Source of the DNA: Methanobacterium sp.
GTDB taxonomy: Archaea > Methanobacteriota > Methanobacteria > Methanobacteriales > Methanobacteriaceae
DNA: 10,000 nucleotides
Assembly: GCA_030539815.1 (NCBI GenBank)
Contig: JAUNXM010000015.1
Location: forward strand, 1 to 10,000
Reading direction: 5' to 3'
In this document: one piece after another, positions 1 to 8,426 of the stretch
Layout: each line of letters begins with the position of its first letter
How positions within the stretch are numbered: the stretch's first letter is position 1
The notes under the pieces: generated by a model
Seen by the model: the letters and a program-made list of their open reading frames with translations, nothing else
What the model was told of the DNA's origin: nothing
Databases searched by the model: none
Program-made: the position numbers and the translations under genes

Positions 1-258
1 TAATATTTGTAGCACAGAGTATTGCCACCCAGAGTATAGCATATCTAACCTGATTGAAGCATTAGACTGGTAAAATCTGAGTTTAACTAAATCTGACCAT
101 TATATAACCTGAAAGGATTTACAAGATCTTTTGGAAATAAATATCCTCCAACCGGGAAACCGAAAACTTGATGGAAATGATAAGTTCGGAAGTTTTAAAT
201 ACTAAACCGACTAATCAGTCTAGTAATTAAATATAGTGAATTTCAGGAAGTAGGCAAG
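1..258. other. Upstream region with no confirmed gene
   Basis: No complete gene is visible here. Two plus-strand frames are open from the window edge, one to a TAA at 71-73 and one to a TGA at 49-51. A minus-strand ATG at 40-42 opens a 14-codon frame running off the left edge. That ATG has an AGGT-type ribosome site and a TATA-like box (minus strand of 97-110) at a plausible distance, so a leftward gene could begin here. None of these stretches is long enough to call. The right part holds the promoter of the first TetR gene, listed separately. Confidence 0.4.
193..224 (+). promoter_or_regulatory. Promoter and operator-like palindrome before the first TetR gene
   Basis: A TATA-like TTTTAAATA lies at 193-201. 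About 10 nt further on is a dyad, GACT at 209-212 and AGTC at 217-220, around AATC, with ACTA (201-204) and TAGT (221-224) flanking it less symmetrically. The expected transcription start, about 25 nt after the TATA box, falls at the right edge of the dyad, a typical place for archaeal repression. Autoregulation by the adjacent TetR protein is an inference; the dyad is short and imperfect. Confidence 0.4.
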
Positions 259-819
<561 letters not shown>

Positions 820-874
820 TCATATTTTTTTAAGTAAATTATTCGACGACAGGTCAATCTAAAAAGGTGTTAAA

Positions 875-2113
875 ATGCAGTACAGGAAAAATGAAAAAAA
901 TGGTGGGAAAATCTCGGCACTGGGCTTCGGAGCCATGCGTCTACCCACCAAAAACGGAATGATTGACAAACAAAAAGCTAAGGAACAGATATATTACGCC
1001 ATAGATCATGGTGTGAACTTCATTGACACTGCATTCCCCTATCACGGGGGATCCAGTGAATCATTCCTGGGGGAAATCCTCAAAGACGAATACCGGGATA
1101 AGGTTTTACTCTGCACCAAGATGCCCTCCTGGTCTGTTAAAAAATACGAGGATATGGAAAAATACCTAGAAAAACAGCTAGAAAAACTTCAAACCAATTA
1201 CATTGACTATTATCTCATTCACAGCCTGGGAAAGGGAAGTTTCCAGCGGCTTAAAGAGCTAGGAGTCCTGGAATTTTTAGAAGAAAAAAAATCAGAAGGC
1301 ACCATCAAAAACATCGGATTTTCCTTCCACGATAACAACGATGCCTTCAAAGGTATTGTGGATTCCTATCCCTGGGATGCCTGCCTTATCCAGTATAACT
1401 ACTTGGATGAGAAAACCCAGGCAGGAACTGAAGGATTAAAGTACGCACATGCCCAGGGCATGATCGTGATCATTATGGAACCCCTAAAGGGAGGTATCCT
1501 AGCCGATGTGCCTAATGAAGCCCAGAAGATATGGGATAAAGCTCTGGTTGAAAGAACCCCTGCAAATTGGGCCCTGCGATGGGTTTTGGATCATCCAGAA
1601 GTTACTTGTGTGGTGTCGGGGATGGGTGAGTTAAACCAGGTGAAAGAGAACTTGCATGTTGCTGGAGAAGCACTGCCAGGAAATCTAACTGAAGATGAAT
1701 TGAAACTTTATGAAGACGTTAAAGAGGTTTATCAGGATCTTATGAAAGTCAACTGCACCTCCTGTGGCTACTGCATGCCCTGCCCCATGGGAGTGGATAT
1801 ACCTTCTTGTTTTGAGGTTTACAACCATAAGTACATGTTCAAAGCTGGTGGCACATCATTCACCTACTTAACACGGCTGGGAGGTATTTTTAGTGGGAAC
1901 GAATCCCATGCCGGGCTCTGTAATGGTTGCGATAAATGTGTTCGTGCCTGTCCCCAGAAACTGGAAATACCTTCACTTTTAGAGGATGTTTCCAAGGAGT
2001 TAGGAGGATTTGGATTCCAGTATCGAGTTAAGATTGGTAAAGCCATTCTTGTACCACTTTTTGATGCATTCGTATCACTGAGTGATCGTTTCTCTCGCAG
2101 ATCACGGGCCTGA
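875..2113 (+). CDS. Aldo/keto reductase with C-terminal dicluster ferredoxin-like domain
   Basis: A 412-residue fusion. Residues 1 to about 285 form an aldo/keto reductase barrel with the catalytic tetrad visible as Asp51 and Tyr56 (DTAFPYHGG), Lys82 (CTKMP) and His116 (LIHSL). The family normally reduces carbonyls with NAD(P)H. The C-terminal part has two iron-sulfur motifs: Cys294/297/300/303 ([11 protein letters not shown]) and Cys349/352/355/359 ([12 protein letters not shown]), each expected to hold a [4Fe-4S] cluster. This architecture is common in anaerobes and suggests electron exchange with ferredoxin or another low-potential carrier, though the substrate is unknown. ATG at 875 follows AGGTG at 865-869. 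The protein should be cytoplasmic, since no signal peptide or membrane segment is seen. It is second in the probable TetR-led operon and 43 nt before the DJ-1-like gene. Confidence 0.93.
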   Translation: MQYRKNEKNGGKISALGFGAMRLPTKNGMIDKQKAKEQIYYAIDHGVNFIDTAFPYHGGSSESFLGEILKDEYRDKVLLCTKMPSWSVKKYEDMEKYLEKQLEKLQTNYIDYYLIHSLGKGSFQRLKELGVLEFLEEKKSEGTIKNIGFSFHDNNDAFKGIVDSYPWDACLIQYNYLDEKTQAGTEGLKYAHAQGMIVIIMEPLKGGILADVPNEAQKIWDKALVERTPANWALRWVLDHPEVTCVVSGMGELNQVKENLHVAGEALPGNLTEDELKLYEDVKEVYQDLMKVNCTSCGYCMPCPMGVDIPSCFEVYNHKYMFKAGGTSFTYLTRLGGIFSGNESHAGLCNGCDKCVRACPQKLEIPSLLEDVSKELGGFGFQYRVKIGKAILVPLFDAFVSLSDRFSRRSRA

Positions 2114-2156
2114 ACTGTAGATAACTTATAATTAGCCACAATACTAGATTGATTAT

Positions 2157-2768
2157 ATGCACCAAATAGTAACCCTCCTGTTTAATAACTTTGAAACCCT
2201 GGATGTTTTTGGCCCCCTTGAAATTCTAGGCAGGTTAAAAAAAGAATTTCATGTGAATCTATATTCTTTGGAAGGGGGAATCATCAAAAGCACCCAGGAT
2301 GTGCCGGTTCACACCAGAACATTATCCCGGATGAATTTTGAGAATTATATTTTAATGATCCCCGGGGGAATTGGTACCAGGGAACTGATTAATGATGAGA
2401 TCTTCCTGGAACATCTTAAAACTTTGTCAATTAATGCTGAATATATTTTAACCATCTGCACCGGCTCCATACTCCTGGCTAAAACTGGTTTGTTAGATGA
2501 TAAAAAGGCAACCACTAATAAAAGAGTATTCAAGTGGACTGAGCATTTTCCAAAGGTTGACTGGGTTCGTGAAGCTCGTTGGGTTACGGACAAGAATATT
2601 TATACTAGTTCCGGTGTCAGTGCTGGTATGGATATGGCCCTGGGATTTGTTGCTGACCAGCTGGGATATGAGGTGGCCAAAAGGCAAAGTATTCAGATTG
2701 AATACGATTGGAAGGAAGACTCCACTTGGGATCCTTTTTCAACCCTGTACACTGATAACACTCCCTAA
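2157..2768 (+). CDS. DJ-1/PfpI-family protein (class I glutamine amidotransferase-like)
   Basis: A 203-residue single-domain protein. The first strand and following acidic segment (ETLDVFGP, residues 13-20), the PGG turn at 69-71, and the nucleophile elbow ICTGS with Cys101 are all present. The segment KATTNKRVF follows, and SSGVSAGMDMAL lies at about 151-162. This is the DJ-1/PfpI superfamily branch that includes isonitrile hydratase and the sensor domains of some AraC-like regulators. Asn121 stands where many relatives have His in ATTH. Relatives act on isonitriles or reactive carbonyls, or have no known substrate, so the reaction cannot be fixed from sequence. The ribosome site before ATG 2157 is weak (GATTGAT). 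It probably depends on transcription from the upstream TetR/aldo-keto reductase promoter. Confidence 0.88.
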   Translation: MHQIVTLLFNNFETLDVFGPLEILGRLKKEFHVNLYSLEGGIIKSTQDVPVHTRTLSRMNFENYILMIPGGIGTRELINDEIFLEHLKTLSINAEYILTICTGSILLAKTGLLDDKKATTNKRVFKWTEHFPKVDWVREARWVTDKNIYTSSGVSAGMDMALGFVADQLGYEVAKRQSIQIEYDWKEDSTWDPFSTLYTDNTP

Positions 2769-2794
2769 AAAACCAACGAAAGCATATGGAATGA

Positions 2795-3226
2795 ATGTTC
2801 ATGGACGGAATCGTTCTTAAAGATGGAATTGAGGAAATGGATTTTGAAAAAGTTGCTGACATGCTGAGTGAAGCAGACTGGAGTACAGGTATTAAAATTG
2901 ATGAGGTAAAAAAGGGAGCATATAATTCTTCCCTGGTTGTGGGTGCCTTCTGGGATGGTACTCAAATTGGTTACGCCCGGGTTGTTTCTGATAAAACAAG
3001 ATTTGCTTACATTCTAGATGTTTATATTCAGCAGGATTATCGCCGGAAAGGTGTAGGCCAACAAATTATGGAATACATCCTATCCCATGATGAGTTGAAA
3101 GATGTATACCAATGGATGTTAATTACCGATGAGGCCCATGGTCTTTATGAAAAGTTCGGTTTTAGACCTGTTTCCCGTCCATTAGACTTGATGGAAATTA
3201 GAAAAGATAGGCCAAAAAGAAAATAA
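2795..3226 (+). CDS. GNAT-family N-acetyltransferase
   Basis: A 143-residue GCN5-related acetyltransferase that should transfer an acetyl group from acetyl-CoA to an amine. Motif A, which binds the CoA pyrophosphate, is clear at residues 81-90 (DYRRKGVGQQ), after the strand AYILDVYI. Motif B is seen as AHGLYEKFGFRP at about 114-125. The substrate is not predictable. The start is uncertain: ATG at 2795 has only GGA 4 nt upstream, while ATG at 2801, two codons on, is equally plausible and better spaced. It lies 26 nt after the DJ-1-like gene, the tightest gap in the run, which supports cotranscription. The stop is only 14 nt from the stop of the convergent VOC gene. Confidence 0.9.
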   Translation: MFMDGIVLKDGIEEMDFEKVADMLSEADWSTGIKIDEVKKGAYNSSLVVGAFWDGTQIGYARVVSDKTRFAYILDVYIQQDYRRKGVGQQIMEYILSHDELKDVYQWMLITDEAHGLYEKFGFRPVSRPLDLMEIRKDRPKRK

Positions 3227-3240
3227 CACGTTAACAGAAC

Positions 3241-3600
3241 TTACTCTAAGATATGCTGTACGTATTCAAAAATAGTTCCATCAGGGTGTTGAACAGTCAT
3301 GTGAACTCCAGTGAGGACTCTTTGAGGGCCTCTAATAATTTTTGATCCGTTTTCTTCCAGGAATACCCGGTATTCTTCAACAGAATCCACCAGAAATGTG
3401 GACTGTGTTCTCTTAAAAGGTTTTAAAGTCTGTTCTAAACCTGCGATGATCAGAAGGTCATCGATCTGTGCTAGTTCCAATCCAAGATCCGGCAGGGGAG
3501 TCCTCATCTCCACTTTCATTCCCATTAATTTTTCATAAAAATTCAGGTGTTCATCTAAGTCTTCCACATATACCCGGGATAGTATTTTCAATATTTTCAT
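3241..3600 (-). CDS. VOC-family (glyoxalase/bleomycin-resistance-like) protein
   Basis: A 119-residue protein of two beta-alpha-beta-beta-beta repeats, counting from the ATG at 3600. The first repeat shows RVYVEDLDEHLNFYEKLMG, and the second ends with HPDG at 105-108 followed by IFEYVQ with the usual metal-ligand-position Glu112. The vicinal-oxygen-chelate fold includes glyoxalase I, dioxygenases and antibiotic-binding proteins, and such short members normally work as dimers. The activity is unknown. A GTG three codons upstream (3607-3609) would give 122 residues. I prefer the ATG because GAGTGA, which includes that GTG, sits at ribosome-site distance from it. It is on the same strand as the MATE gene 150 nt upstream, but a terminator separates them, so it may have its own promoter. 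It may take part in a carbonyl-detoxification set with the convergent operon. Confidence 0.85.
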   Translation of the reverse strand: MKILKILSRVYVEDLDEHLNFYEKLMGMKVEMRTPLPDLGLELAQIDDLLIIAGLEQTLKPFKRTQSTFLVDSVEEYRVFLEENGSKIIRGPQRVLTGVHMTVQHPDGTIFEYVQHILE

Positions 3601-3739
3601 AGTTTTCACTCAATATATTATTGATTATTTTTATCCTTAGATTTATGACATGAATTAAAATCACTATCTATTGGCAGTGTTGTTGATTATTGTTTAAGTT
3701 AAAAAGGTCGAAAACACTATTGTCAGAAATAAGTATTCT

Positions 3740-3772
3740 AAAAAAGTAAAAAAGAATTTAATAATTCTTTTT
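3740..3772 (-). terminator. Terminator hairpin overlapping the MATE stop codon
   Basis: A perfect 10-bp stem, AAAAAGAATT at 3749-3758 and AATTCTTTTT at 3763-3772, has a 4-nt loop. Read on the minus strand the stem is followed by T-rich DNA (two runs of six T separated by AC, ending at 3740). The MATE stop codon (3758-3760) lies in the stem-loop itself. A T-rich tract is what archaeal termination requires; the added hairpin makes the site stronger than average. Confidence 0.65.
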
Positions 3773-5140
3773 AAGGCGTCTGATGTATATGGTGGCCCAT
3801 ACATATGCTACTGCACATCCCAGACCCCCACCAACTACTATTCCCCACCAAACACCAGATGAGCCAAATCCCAATGTGAAAGCAAATAGATATGCAAAGA
3901 AAGCAACAAAAACCACTTCTCTTACTAGGGTGAGTATTAAAGATGTGAAGCCTTTTCCCATGGCCTGAAAGATCGAACTGGCAGTGATTCCCAGTGGAAC
4001 AGTGAGATAGAAGAGGAACATCACCTGCAGGAAGCTAGCAATGGCCGGTGCCATAAATGCGCTTTCTGGAGAGTAGGTGAATATGGTGGCTATGTTTTCT
4101 GCGAATATATAAGATATTAAACCAGTTACCACTGCTATTCCAACCCCTAACTTGGCAGAATAGCTCAATGCAGTGGATAGGTTTTTGTAGTTCCTGGCAC
4201 CGTATGCAGCCCCACCCACGGTAATGGCTGCTGTTCCAATCCCAATTGGTGGTATCATGGCCATCATCACCACCCTCCAGCCAGCAGTATAGACTGCCAC
4301 GGCCTCTGCTCCTCCAGTTATGACCAGTATAAGATTCAGGATAACACCCAATATAGACATGACCAGTGATTCAACGCTAGCAGGAAAAGCTACCATTAAA
4401 ATATTTTTAACCACATCCCAGCTTGCTTTGAAATCTTTTCTCGAGAAAGATACATAAGTATCCCTTTTTAGCAATAGCCAGTAGCCCAGTAATCCGCAGG
4501 CTATGCTACTGGAAATTAGGGTGGCCCATGCTGCTCCACTAACACCCCATCCCAAGTAATAGATGAATATTGGATCCAGGAATATGTTAAGGATGGCTGT
4601 GGCGGCAATGGCGTACATAGGACGGTTAACATCCCCCTCTGCCCGGAGTATCCCTGAAGCTACATTAGAGAATATAAATAGAATTAAACCGCCAAATACA
4701 ATCTGACCGTACTCTATGGCCAGGTTAATGGTAACACCAGCACCCATCATCAGGAGTATGGTGGGTAGGAATAATAGCAATATAACTGTGAAAACTGTTG
4801 ATATTATTAAGGTTAGAATTAGAGAATGCATTGCTGCGTTATCTGCACCTTCTTTATTACCTGCCCCTATGCATCGGGCGATTAGTGACGTTGCCCCTGC
4901 ACCCAAACCATTACCTAAACCTATAACTATCATAAATAAGGGGTTAATGAAACCTAATGCTGCCAGGGCATTTGGGCCAAGTCCAGCTACCCATATACTG
5001 TCTGCCAAGTTATAAGCCATAATCAAAAACATGGAAATGATCATAGGGATAGCCAGCACCCTAATTGCCTTCTTAGGTTCTCCAGTGACCATGGAGATAC
5101 GCTGATCCACATCTTTTGATTTTTCAATTTCAGAATTCAT
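3758..5140 (-). CDS. MATE-family multidrug/metabolite efflux transporter
   Basis: A 460-residue integral membrane protein, the normal length for the family, predicted to have 12 membrane helices in two homologous halves. The first helix carries Asp47 (NLADSIWV), matching the conserved helix-1 acidic residue used for cation coupling in prokaryotic MATEs. The loop [20 protein letters not shown] (81-100) is a family hallmark. SGILRAEGD (162-170) in the N-half and [10 protein letters not shown] (388-397) in the C-half mark the internal repeat. It should exchange H+ or Na+ for cationic drugs or metabolites; specificity is unknown. ATG 5140 has a good AGGAG site 7 nt upstream. A TATA-like TTTTAAAT lies on the minus strand at 5207-5214, so it is probably transcribed alone from there, ending at the hairpin overlapping its stop. 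Confidence 0.95.
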   Translation of the reverse strand: MNSEIEKSKDVDQRISMVTGEPKKAIRVLAIPMIISMFLIMAYNLADSIWVAGLGPNALAALGFINPLFMIVIGLGNGLGAGATSLIARCIGAGNKEGADNAAMHSLILTLIISTVFTVILLLFLPTILLMMGAGVTINLAIEYGQIVFGGLILFIFSNVASGILRAEGDVNRPMYAIAATAILNIFLDPIFIYYLGWGVSGAAWATLISSSIACGLLGYWLLLKRDTYVSFSRKDFKASWDVVKNILMVAFPASVESLVMSILGVILNLILVITGGAEAVAVYTAGWRVVMMAMIPPIGIGTAAITVGGAAYGARNYKNLSTALSYSAKLGVGIAVVTGLISYIFAENIATIFTYSPESAFMAPAIASFLQVMFLFYLTVPLGITASSIFQAMGKGFTSLILTLVREVVFVAFFAYLFAFTLGFGSSGVWWGIVVGGGLGCAVAYVWATIYIRRLKKNY

Positions 5141-5206
5141 CTTTTTCTCCTAAAAATCTAAAAAACATTCGACTAAGAGGTTTTTATTCATAAAAGCCCA
5201 ATACTC

Positions 5207-5262
5207 ATTTAAAATGTAAACTCTGATTAAGGGGTAGCTGTTTTTAGATAAACAGAGTTACC
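5207..5262 (-). promoter_or_regulatory. Putative MATE promoter with upstream inverted repeat
   Basis: On the minus strand a TATA-like TTTTAAAT (5207-5214) would place transcription start near 5185, giving a leader of about 45 nt. Just upstream is a palindrome: CTGTTT (5238-5243) with AAACAG (5250-5255) around a 6-nt centre, flanked by GGTA (5233-5236) and TACC (5259-5262). It could be a regulator-binding site, but no factor can be named. Confidence 0.35.
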
Positions 5263-5814
5263 ATGAACTGGGCAAGACAAGAATGGTAAAATTAGATTCA
5301 ACGTTATTACATTGTTGATGGGCATATATATCTTTGTGGTTTCTGGATAAATAATGGTAAAACTGGATTTTTTCTGGAATTATTCCATGAATTTGTTTAA
5401 TTATTGTTTAATTGGACCATTTTTTTAAATTTTCAGTAGGATAGAAACTTATAATTTCAAAGGAATAATTTAAACACATCATATCTTTTATTCACATTTT
5501 TAAGAATTCTATTTTCTTTATTTTTTAGTACACTGGCTATTATTCCAGGTTAATCGGATCATTTCCATTATTTCCCGCTGGGTAACTTCAAATTCCGACC
5601 TAGTTCTGAAACAGAAATATTTTATTTGGACGTTTAATCGGAATTTAGGGTGATTTCCGTCCAAATTCGGGTGTGATCTGGGTGTCAATTTGGAAAAATC
5701 ATTTATCTGATCCAGGAGTTATTATGACTAACAAGTGAAAGGAGGTGGGATATAAGCAGTATCCATACCCGACCATGTAGACCGGCATCTACCTGCCCTT
5801 AATTATACTACCAC
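5263..5814. other. Intergenic stretch without a convincing gene; several inverted repeats
   Basis: No open frame here has the length or residue pattern of a gene on either strand. Visible structure includes two perfect 9-bp inverted repeats, 5590-5598 with 5638-5646 and 5624-5632 with 5658-5666. They are interleaved, and the first encloses a small hairpin TTCTG-AAA-CAGAA. A more GC-rich patch at 5741-5792 has two short hairpins and a strong ribosome-site-like GGAGGTG at 5741-5747, with no following ORF longer than 11 codons. The region may contain untranslated leaders or a small RNA, but nothing proves expression. Confidence 0.4.
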
Positions 5815-5842
5815 AAAAAAATTTGTTGATCAGCCTCGATCA
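5815..5842 (-). terminator. Candidate terminator of the second TetR gene
   Basis: Reading on the minus strand, a short stem TGATC/GATCA (5838-5842 with 5827-5831, 6-nt loop) is followed by ACAAA and seven consecutive T (5821-5815). It begins about 40 nt after the TetR stop codon. The stem is weak, but the T tract alone would suit archaeal termination. Confidence 0.4.
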
Positions 5843-5881
5843 GGGAGGAGATTTACTGATCTACAGGACGGTAATATGTTT

Positions 5882-6551
<670 letters not shown>

Positions 6552-6589
6552 AGTTCACCCGTTGATCTCTACTATACTGTTGGATGTGA

Positions 6590-6600
6590 ATCTTTTTAAA
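6590..6600 (-). promoter_or_regulatory. Putative promoter (TATA box) of the divergent TetR gene
   Basis: ATTTAAAAAG on the minus strand would place transcription start near 6565, about 18 nt before the ATG. The TTAACT-type palindromes found near the mtrA-like promoter are not repeated here, so autoregulation through the same motif is not supported. Confidence 0.35.
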
Positions 6601-6763
6601 TCTTGGTTAAAGATGGAGTGATTGTCCCTGCGGGATATTTAAAAATCGGGCCAACCAATCTATTATATTTTCCATTATATAACCTCTGATTTTAAGAGTT
6701 TTTTGGAGTTTATATCCAAAATTAAGTTCTCATATTTTGTTTTTTTAGGTGGAGTGAAAGGGC

Positions 6764-6832
<69 letters not shown>

Positions 6833-6849
6833 ATCTGGAGGTAGAAAAC

Positions 6850-7395
6850 ATGGTGGAAAAAAAATCAGTAGAAGAATGGCCCCCGGTGGTGGGTGACTAC
6901 ACCACCGGCGATGTGGAAAGCGCAGTGGCTGTGGTAACCCTAGGCTCCCATATGGAAAATACACCGGTAGATGCCGGGGCAAGTATTTCCGGGCCTTTAC
7001 ACACCGAAAACCTGGGAATTGAAAAGGTCATAGCCAACGTGGTTTCCAATCCGAACCTCAGATTTTTAGTGGTGTGCGGCGCCGAAGTCCAGGGACATAT
7101 CACCGGCCTGAGTATAAAGGCACTCCATGAAAATGGTGCCGACCCGGAAAAGAAAAGAATAAACGGCGCTACCGGAGCCATACCCTACGTGGAGAACTTG
7201 AATGATGAAGCCATCCAGAGATTTCAGGACCAGGTAGAGGTAATTGACCTGGTAGATGTGGAAGACCCCCACCAGATCCAGACCCAGATCAAAGAATGTC
7301 TGGCCCAGGATTCCGGTGCCTTTGAAGAGGAATCACTGGTAATAAAACTACCAAAAGAAGAATTAAAAAGCACCCACCCGACTGAAAACACTTAA
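6850..7395 (+). CDS. Soluble MtrA paralogue (corrinoid protein of methyl-H4MPT:CoM methyltransferase type, no membrane anchor)
   Basis: A 181-residue protein matching the cytoplasmic domain of MtrA almost end to end: MVEKK start, [10 protein letters not shown] (26-34 region), [13 protein letters not shown] (48-60), [18 protein letters not shown] (76-86), [21 protein letters not shown] (106-117), and the tail [11 protein letters not shown]. His83 in QGHITG corresponds to the histidine that ligates the cobamide cobalt in MtrA (His84 there; one residue fewer precedes it here). In the Mtr complex MtrA carries the methyl group from methyl-tetrahydromethanopterin to coenzyme M, coupled to Na+ export. 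Canonical MtrA is about 240 residues and ends in a membrane helix. Here translation stops at about residue 181, and no membrane-helix code follows in any frame, so this is a true soluble form. Similar stand-alone forms have, as I recall, been called MtxA in Methanosarcina. A strong GGAGGT (6837-6842) precedes ATG 6850. No MtrH or other mtr gene is next to it. Confidence 0.92.
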   Translation: MVEKKSVEEWPPVVGDYTTGDVESAVAVVTLGSHMENTPVDAGASISGPLHTENLGIEKVIANVVSNPNLRFLVVCGAEVQGHITGLSIKALHENGADPEKKRINGATGAIPYVENLNDEAIQRFQDQVEVIDLVDVEDPHQIQTQIKECLAQDSGAFEEESLVIKLPKEELKSTHPTENT

Positions 7396-7443
7396 AACAG
7401 AGTTAAAATTCCATCCTAACATTTATAGGGTCCATTATATCCT

Positions 7444-7486
7444 GAGATTCGTGAATTTTATCCGTATTTGTTCACGAATCTCCAGG
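7444..7486. repeat. Perfect 12-bp inverted repeat (hairpin) between convergent genes
   Basis: GAGATTCGTGAA (7444-7455) and TTCACGAATCTC (7471-7482) are exact reverse complements around a 15-nt loop. Outside them, CCT (7441-7443) can pair with AGG (7484-7486) after a one-base bulge. It sits about midway between the stops of the mtrA-like gene and the minus-strand pseudogene, where a two-way transcription stop or mRNA-end stabiliser would be expected. No long T run follows directly on either strand. Confidence 0.6.
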
Positions 7487-7516
7487 TACAATTGATTAGA
7501 GACAATCCATTAAAGA

Positions 7517-8200
7517 TTATTTTTTATTCATAAATCTCTTGTATAACAGTTCAGCTTCACCTAAAGCATGGTTTTCATGACGATTGAGTGTTATAAAGGG
7601 ATGATATTTTATCAAAACCCGGCTCTTTTTGAAGGTACGCCTCCAGGTGCCTACAATCTGACCGTCTAAAGAGATGGTTGATCGGTAATGCCCCTGAAGG
7701 TATTTACGCATTTTAAAGTCCAATAAAGCACTCCGATCACGGTAGGCAAAGAGATACTCATCATAGGTGGGTAAAAGATGGACCACGGGTAGGTTTGCCC
7801 CAGAATCTCCGGTATTAGTTTGTGAACTTTGTTCCTCAAAATACCAGTAAGTTCTCCCCTTGATGGTTTCCTGATTGAGTTCAGACTTAACTGCCTCTAA
7901 TCCTGTTCGAGCATCAGCTGTCAGGAGTCCAGACCACCATATGAAATCCTGAATAGTTGCCGGGCCACGGCTTTTGAAATAACGCCGCGTGAGTTCGGCC
8001 AGTGCTTCATCAGCATCCATGTCAGATTCCGGGATCATATCCAGGGACATATAAATGGGAACGTTACTATCCACCCCACACTGACATATCAGCCCATCAA
8101 GGGAAGCTTTCTGCAGGATATAAGCTGCTCGTTGCCCTTCTGTGCCAATACCCTTTTTTCTGAGAACCCCAAATAACCCCCTTCTAATAATAATATTTAC
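7517..8200 (-). pseudogene. Winged-helix DNA-binding (HTH_42, AlkZ-like) protein, 5'-truncated remnant
   Basis: The translated C-terminal portion matches the winged-helix family that includes the DNA glycosylase AlkZ: DEALAELTRRYFKSRGPA, the following TIQDFIWWSGL, and VVHLLPTYDEYLFAYRDRSA. The protein end is intact. The only usable start is GTG at 8072-8074 (185 residues), yet family-like sequence continues upstream in the same frame (KKGIGTEGQRAAYILQKA, then SLDGLIC) to a TAA at 8201-8203. No ATG, GTG or TTG occurs in those 42 codons. Full-length members are near 350-400 residues, so roughly the first 150 are missing, including the region holding the AlkZ catalytic Gln motif. The DNA beyond 8200 is AT-rich and codes for nothing similar. 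I therefore call it a deletion remnant. Expression of a short 185-residue product from the GTG cannot be excluded. Confidence 0.75.
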
Positions 8201-8426
8201 TTAGTCATTACCTACTCTGTTTTAATTATAAAATTATCGATTTACCGTACCTTTAAAACTGTACATCAACCATCTAAATTACCCCGTTACTTATGTAAAT
8301 GTATCAATTAACACATAGTGCGCTTAAAGAATTTTTAAGCCTATTTAGACGCTGTTAACTAAGGATTTTTATTTTACATAGTTTTTAATATTTTAGAATT
8401 CAAATATATTAAACAGGTGATAAAAA
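8201..8426. promoter_or_regulatory. AT-rich intergenic region with promoter of the SRPBCC gene
   Basis: No gene is visible. A TATA-like stretch, TTTTTAATATTTTA at about 8382-8395, fits a start near 8415, and another AT box at 8402-8410 would give an almost leaderless message. A 7-bp perfect inverted repeat, GCTTAAA (8322-8328) with TTTAAGC (8334-8340), lies upstream and could be a binding site or chance in AT-rich DNA. The ribosome site AGGTGAT is at 8415-8421. Confidence 0.4.

Noticed and set aside
1..73. C-terminal end of an upstream gene in frame 2 (stop at 71-73)
   Set aside because: Only 23 codons are visible, a second frame is also open there, and a leftward start is equally plausible, so no call is justified.
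1864..2139. 91-codon open frame on the minus strand
   Set aside because: It lies antisense to the iron-sulfur end of the aldo/keto reductase, has low-complexity composition, and lacks a family-like pattern.
2497..2820. 107-codon plus-strand frame overlapping the DJ-1-like gene
   Set aside because: It covers the conserved C-terminal half of the DJ-1-like gene and runs into the GNAT start. Its residue pattern is not protein-like.
5724..5880. Long in-frame stretch from ATG 5724 interrupted by TGA and TAG, as a pyrrolysine or selenocysteine gene or a decayed ORF
   Set aside because: The interrupted product resembles no recognisable family, and one of the two stops is TGA and the other TAG, so a single recoding event would not open it.
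5700..5880. tRNA or C/D-box RNA
   Set aside because: No cloverleaf, anticodon arm or convincing C/D box pair could be drawn.
6850..7395. mtrA-like gene as a truncated pseudogene
   Set aside because: The domain is complete, the start and ribosome site are strong, and no membrane-helix code survives downstream in any frame. A natural soluble form is the simpler reading.
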